The position numbers were made by a program, and so were the translations under genes. A stretch of 9,653 nt of DNA from NCBI GenBank assembly GCA_036505615.1, contig DASXTB010000068.1, positions 1-9,653 of the forward strand, in the 5' to 3' direction. A model generated the notes under the pieces. The model searched no databases and was not told the origin of the DNA. It saw nothing but the letters and a program-made list of their open reading frames with translations. This document shows positions 7,608 through 9,653 of the stretch, one piece after another (within the stretch, counting starts at the first letter, position 1; each line of letters opens with the position of its first letter). This DNA comes from DASXTB01 sp036505615. Lineage in GTDB: Bacteria; Acidobacteriota; UBA6911; JACQSX01.

Positions 7608-8735
7608 ATGCGTATGCAAAGGATCCTAATCCTATCCGCGTCGGCTGGGGCCGGCCATGTCAGGGCTGCCGAGGCACTGCAGAAGGCATTCCAAGAGCGA
7701 GACGCAAACCTTCAAATTCGGAATCTGGATGCTTTGCTTTTCACTCGGAAGATGTTTCGGACGCTTTACTCGAAGGGCTATTTGGAGATGGTGCAAAAGC
7801 AGCCGCATCTGCTGGGCTGGTTTTACGACCGGACCGATCGCCCATGGAAGAATGAAAAGATTCGCCTCGCCCTGGATCGAGTCCACACGCAGCCATTGAT
7901 AAAGGAGATTCGGTCACACGATCCCGATTTGATTCTTTGCACGCACTTCCTGCCAGCCGAGATGGTCTCCTGGATGCGCGCCAAAAAGAAAACACGCGCC
8001 AGGCATGGAATCGTAGTGACGGATTTTGACGCCCACGCTCTTTGGTTCTGTCACCACTACGACTGGTATTTTGTCGCCCTCGAAGAGACAGCACTGTTTT
8101 TGGAGAGGGTCGGCATCCGACCAGAGGCCATCCACGTGACTGGGATCCCGATCGATCCCGTCTTTTCGAAGCCTCTCGACAAGAGAGAAATTCGGGCAAA
8201 GCAGAAACTCGATCCTGATCTAACGACGTTACTCATCTCCGCCGGGGGATATGGCGTGGGACCAATGGAAAAAATTGTTACTTCACTCTCAAATCTCGAT
8301 GCTCCGCTCCAGGTTGTCGCCATCTGCGGAAAGAGCAAGGAACTGAAAGCCAAACTGGAGACTATGAAGAATCATCTGCAAAGGCGCCAAAGCAAGCTTC
8401 GCCTAATTCCGGTCGGCTTCACCAGGGAAATGGATGAGTGGATGGCTGCCGCCGATCTGATGATCGGCAAGCCCGGAGGCCTGACGACCTCCGAAGCCCT
8501 TGCCCGCGGCCTTCCCATGATGATCGTTAATCCCATACCAGGACAGGAAGAACGCAACGCAGATCATCTCCTTGAGTGGGGCTGTGCGGTCCGATGCAAC
8601 AACATCCTGACGTTGGATTACAAATTGAGAAATCTTCTCACTGCACCCGATATGCTGTCTCGTCTATCTGCAAATTGCGTGCAGTGGGCCCGCCCTTCCG
8701 CAGCCAAACAGATCATTGAAATTGCCACCGCCTAG
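7608..8735 (+). CDS. MGDG synthase/UgtP-type glycolipid glycosyltransferase (GT28)
   Basis: 375-residue cytoplasmic, membrane-associated type enzyme that transfers a hexose from a UDP-sugar to diacylglycerol to make mono- or processive di-glycosyl glycerolipids. The N-terminal MGDG-synthase domain shows the loop SASAGAGHVRAAEAL (10-24), CTHFLPAEM (111-119) and VTDFDAHALWF (137-147), the usual VTDF-x-x-H-x-x-W pattern. The linker TGIPIDPVF (178-186) leads to the MurG-like C-terminal domain with SAGGYGVGP (211-219), the nucleotide-sugar site GKPGGLTTSEALA (287-299) and PGQEERNA (311-318). All key motifs are present and the length is normal. There is no signal peptide or membrane span. GGAGG at 7598-7602, five bases before the ATG at 7608, supports this start; a second ATG at 7614 is a weaker option. 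Sugar donor (glucose or galactose) cannot be told from sequence by eye. It stands alone, not in an operon. Confidence 0.9.
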   Translation: MRMQRILILSASAGAGHVRAAEALQKAFQERDANLQIRNLDALLFTRKMFRTLYSKGYLEMVQKQPHLLGWFYDRTDRPWKNEKIRLALDRVHTQPLIKEIRSHDPDLILCTHFLPAEMVSWMRAKKKTRARHGIVVTDFDAHALWFCHHYDWYFVALEETALFLERVGIRPEAIHVTGIPIDPVFSKPLDKREIRAKQKLDPDLTTLLISAGGYGVGPMEKIVTSLSNLDAPLQVVAICGKSKELKAKLETMKNHLQRRQSKLRLIPVGFTREMDEWMAAADLMIGKPGGLTTSEALARGLPMMIVNPIPGQEERNADHLLEWGCAVRCNNILTLDYKLRNLLTAPDMLSRLSANCVQWARPSAAKQIIEIATA

Positions 8736-8745
8736 ATCGCAGGTT

Positions 8746-8781
8746 CCAACTCCCCGGCGTTTGGCCGTTAAGGATTGAAGT

Positions 8782-8784
<3 letters not shown>
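8746..8784 (+). terminator. possible weak terminator or nested stem after the glycosyltransferase gene
   Basis: CGGC (8755-8758) pairs with GCCG (8764-8767) around a 5-base loop, nested inside CCAACT (8746-8751) and AGTTGG (8779-8784). It starts about 10 bp after the stop codon of the glycosyltransferase gene. No T-run follows the inner stem, so termination activity is doubtful, and the outer arm overlaps the end of the tRNA fragment. Confidence 0.25.
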
Positions 8785-8855
<71 letters not shown>

Positions 8856-8930
8856 ACTAAAACGTAAGTACTTATGTTTCCGGCAGCTGTGGTGAATCCT
8901 CGATAAGAGCTCTTAAGTTCTTTCATCTCA

Positions 8931-8960
8931 TTTGGCAACGAATTTGGCACATTTATGGCA
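8931..8960 (+). repeat. three phased TTTGGCA-like repeats, possible integrase arm sites
   Basis: TTTGGCA occurs at 8931-8937 and 8943-8949, with the variant TATGGCA at 8954-8960; starts are 12 and 11 bp apart, close to one helical turn, and two copies continue as GGCAAC. They lie about 105 bp inside the probable att site, a spacing usual for arm-type binding sites of tyrosine integrases. No binding evidence exists beyond pattern and place. Confidence 0.4.
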
Positions 8961-8973
8961 ACACGTTGCTTCA

Positions 8974-9141
8974 TTACATGATTGCAGAAACCGCTTTTAC
9001 AATGGCAGCGAGACGACGGGACCGATGCCAACCCACTGTCCTGGTCTTGTAATAGACGAGCTTATTATCGATTTTGACGACTTCAAGATCGAAGTAGATA
9101 TCCACATCGAACTGTCTTGCCCGACTAGCTTCTTCGGGCAA
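8974..9141 (-). CDS. unidentified short coding region, probably a gene remnant
   Basis: This minus-strand frame is open from 9177 to the TAA at 8974 and encodes, from a possible TTG start at 9141, about 55 residues. It includes FDVDIYFDLEVVKIDN, then KLVYYKTRTVGWHRSRR, then LAAIVKAV. The alternation of hydrophobic and charged residues followed by a basic amphipathic helix looks protein-like. There is no ATG other than the final codon before the stop and no ribosome binding site, so a 5'-truncated gene is more likely than a complete one. It overlaps none of the antitoxin coding sequence if it starts at the TTG, and lies just downstream of it on the same strand, inside the probable integrated element. 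The opposite strand gives another open frame of similar look, so even coding is uncertain. I do not recognise a family. Confidence 0.3.
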   Translation of the reverse strand: MPEEASRARQFDVDIYFDLEVVKIDNKLVYYKTRTVGWHRSRRLAAIVKAVSAIM

Positions 9142-9169
9142 ACGTGATTGGAAGTATGAAAAGGGAACA

Positions 9170-9460
9170 CTATGCTCTTAAAGCTTCTGCGACAGCCCTT
9201 GGTTTTTCCGCTGCAACTTTCAATAGAGCCCGGGCAGGTCCTTCCGGTGTCCGGCGCCCCTGTTCCCAATTCTGAAGCGTTGCCACACTGACTCCGATCA
9301 TCATGGCAAACTCGGACTGGGACTTCTTTAACTTCAGGCGAATTGATTTGATCTTGGCGGGAGCAAGCTCGGTGATTCGTCCAGCCCTTAGTTCGTCCCG
9401 CTTAATCCTGCCAGCCTCTTTCACGCTCGTAGCCAATTTGTCAAACTCGTGCTTTTTCAT
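9170..9460 (-). CDS. NadS/HigA-type antitoxin, HTH transcriptional regulator
   Basis: 96-residue DNA-binding protein of the NadS/HigA-2 group, antitoxins of type II toxin-antitoxin modules in which the toxin gene comes first. The N-terminal part (MKKHEFDKLATSVKEAGRI) is the usual toxin-contacting segment of the group. A Cro/C1-type helix-turn-helix spans about residues 36-72, with SQSEFAMMIGVS (47-58) and recognition helix VATLQNWEQGRRTP (59-72), ending in PARALLKVAAEKP. Length is normal and no residue of the HTH is missing. Start is set at 9460: AGGAGG at 9469-9464 lies just upstream, and the frame upstream of it overlaps the toxin gene. The ATG shares one base with the toxin stop (TAATG), indicating translational coupling. 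It should repress its own promoter; its partner toxin is truncated, so it is probably an orphan antitoxin. Confidence 0.88.
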   Translation of the reverse strand: MKKHEFDKLATSVKEAGRIKRDELRAGRITELAPAKIKSIRLKLKKSQSEFAMMIGVSVATLQNWEQGRRTPEGPARALLKVAAEKPRAVAEALRA

Positions 9461-9627
9461 TACCCTCCTTTGGTGCTCCATCGCAACTTCCGCAAGCCAC
9501 CACTTCCGGGAATGATCGGTCCCTGTTGCGGTCGAAAGACCAGAGCCCATTGGAGAGCTCGGTAGTCTTCGTCTGGGAGAACCGCATCAAGCTCCCGCGT
9601 AAATATCGGCGTCTCGATAAAGCGCAT
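9460..9627 (-). pseudogene. RelE/HigB-type toxin gene lacking its C-terminal half
   Basis: The frame encodes 55 residues: MRFIETPIFTRELDAVLPDE, then DYRALQWALVFRPQQGPIIP, then GSGGLRKLRWSTKGG-stop. This matches the N-terminal half of NadS-partner toxins of the RelE/HigB family (mRNA interferases), which begin M-x-FIET-x-IFTR and contain PGSGGLRKLRW. Family members are about 105-115 residues; the part normally following RW-x-x-x-G (GK-x-GG-x-RVIYY and Y-x-LL-x-YAKNE, with most catalytic residues) is missing. The stop TAA overlaps the antitoxin ATG directly, so the missing half has been deleted, not frameshifted. A deletion between short AAAGGA-like repeats would explain the end STKGG. It should be inactive as a ribonuclease. 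Upstream of the ATG at 9627 the frame is open to the window edge without a clear ribosome binding site; family pattern supports 9627. Confidence 0.8.
9463..9471 (-). promoter_or_regulatory. ribosome binding site of the antitoxin inside the toxin remnant
   Basis: On the minus strand AAAGGAGGG ends two bases before the antitoxin ATG at 9460. It is the strongest Shine-Dalgarno match of this region and fixes the antitoxin start, although the spacer is shorter than usual. It is also the last codons of the truncated toxin. Confidence 0.7.
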
Positions 9628-9653
9628 ACACTGCTGTGCGTCATTGGCATACA

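Noticed and set aside
8997..9269. 90-codon minus-strand frame
   Set aside because: Overlaps the antitoxin coding sequence in another frame, has cysteine/serine-rich shadow composition and no motif.

Overview
The window reads as accessory chromosome of an Acidobacteria-like bacterium, closest in style to the Solibacter/Bryobacter group. This is an inference from three things: a huge secreted glycoside hydrolase with a C-terminal repeat tail typical of that group, a small secreted protein of a kind I associate with Acidobacteria, and a remnant of an Oar-like TonB-dependent receptor. No rRNA or other phylogenetic marker is present, so the assignment is tentative.

Layout: (1) 35-1252 (+) is a REP-associated tyrosine (Y1, HUH) transposase. 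It is followed by about 540 bp without a gene that carries two near-identical 34-bp direct repeats and a short tandem array (1518-1608). (2) 1944-2756 (+) is a secreted protein whose 5' end has been fused to the first codons of a DUF433 antitoxin-like gene. (3) 2757-3393 is a gene graveyard: a 58-codon piece of a TonB receptor on the minus strand and no intact gene. (4) 3394-7245 (-) is a 1283-residue exported glycoside hydrolase (signal peptide, DUF5060, clan-A TIM barrel, repeat tail) whose last repeat is cut short. (5) 7246-7607 holds a 146-bp inverted-repeat element of MITE type. (6) 7608-8735 (+) is an MGDG-synthase/UgtP-type glycolipid glycosyltransferase, with a good ribosome binding site.

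(7) From 8782 to the right edge the window appears to enter an integrated element. A 45-bp fragment matching the 3' half of a CAT-anticodon (Met-type) tRNA, including CCA, marks a probable integrase attachment site. Just inside it lie a perfect 8-bp inverted repeat and three phased TTTGGCA-like repeats. Further in, all on the minus strand, are an unidentified coding remnant, an intact NadS/HigA-type antitoxin, and a RelE/HigB-type toxin that has lost its C-terminal half.

The genes do not form one operon or pathway. The common theme is genome flux: transposase and repeats, gene fusion, truncated genes, an att site and a disarmed toxin-antitoxin module. The two metabolic genes (polysaccharide hydrolase, membrane glycolipid synthase) look like ordinary chromosomal genes among this debris.
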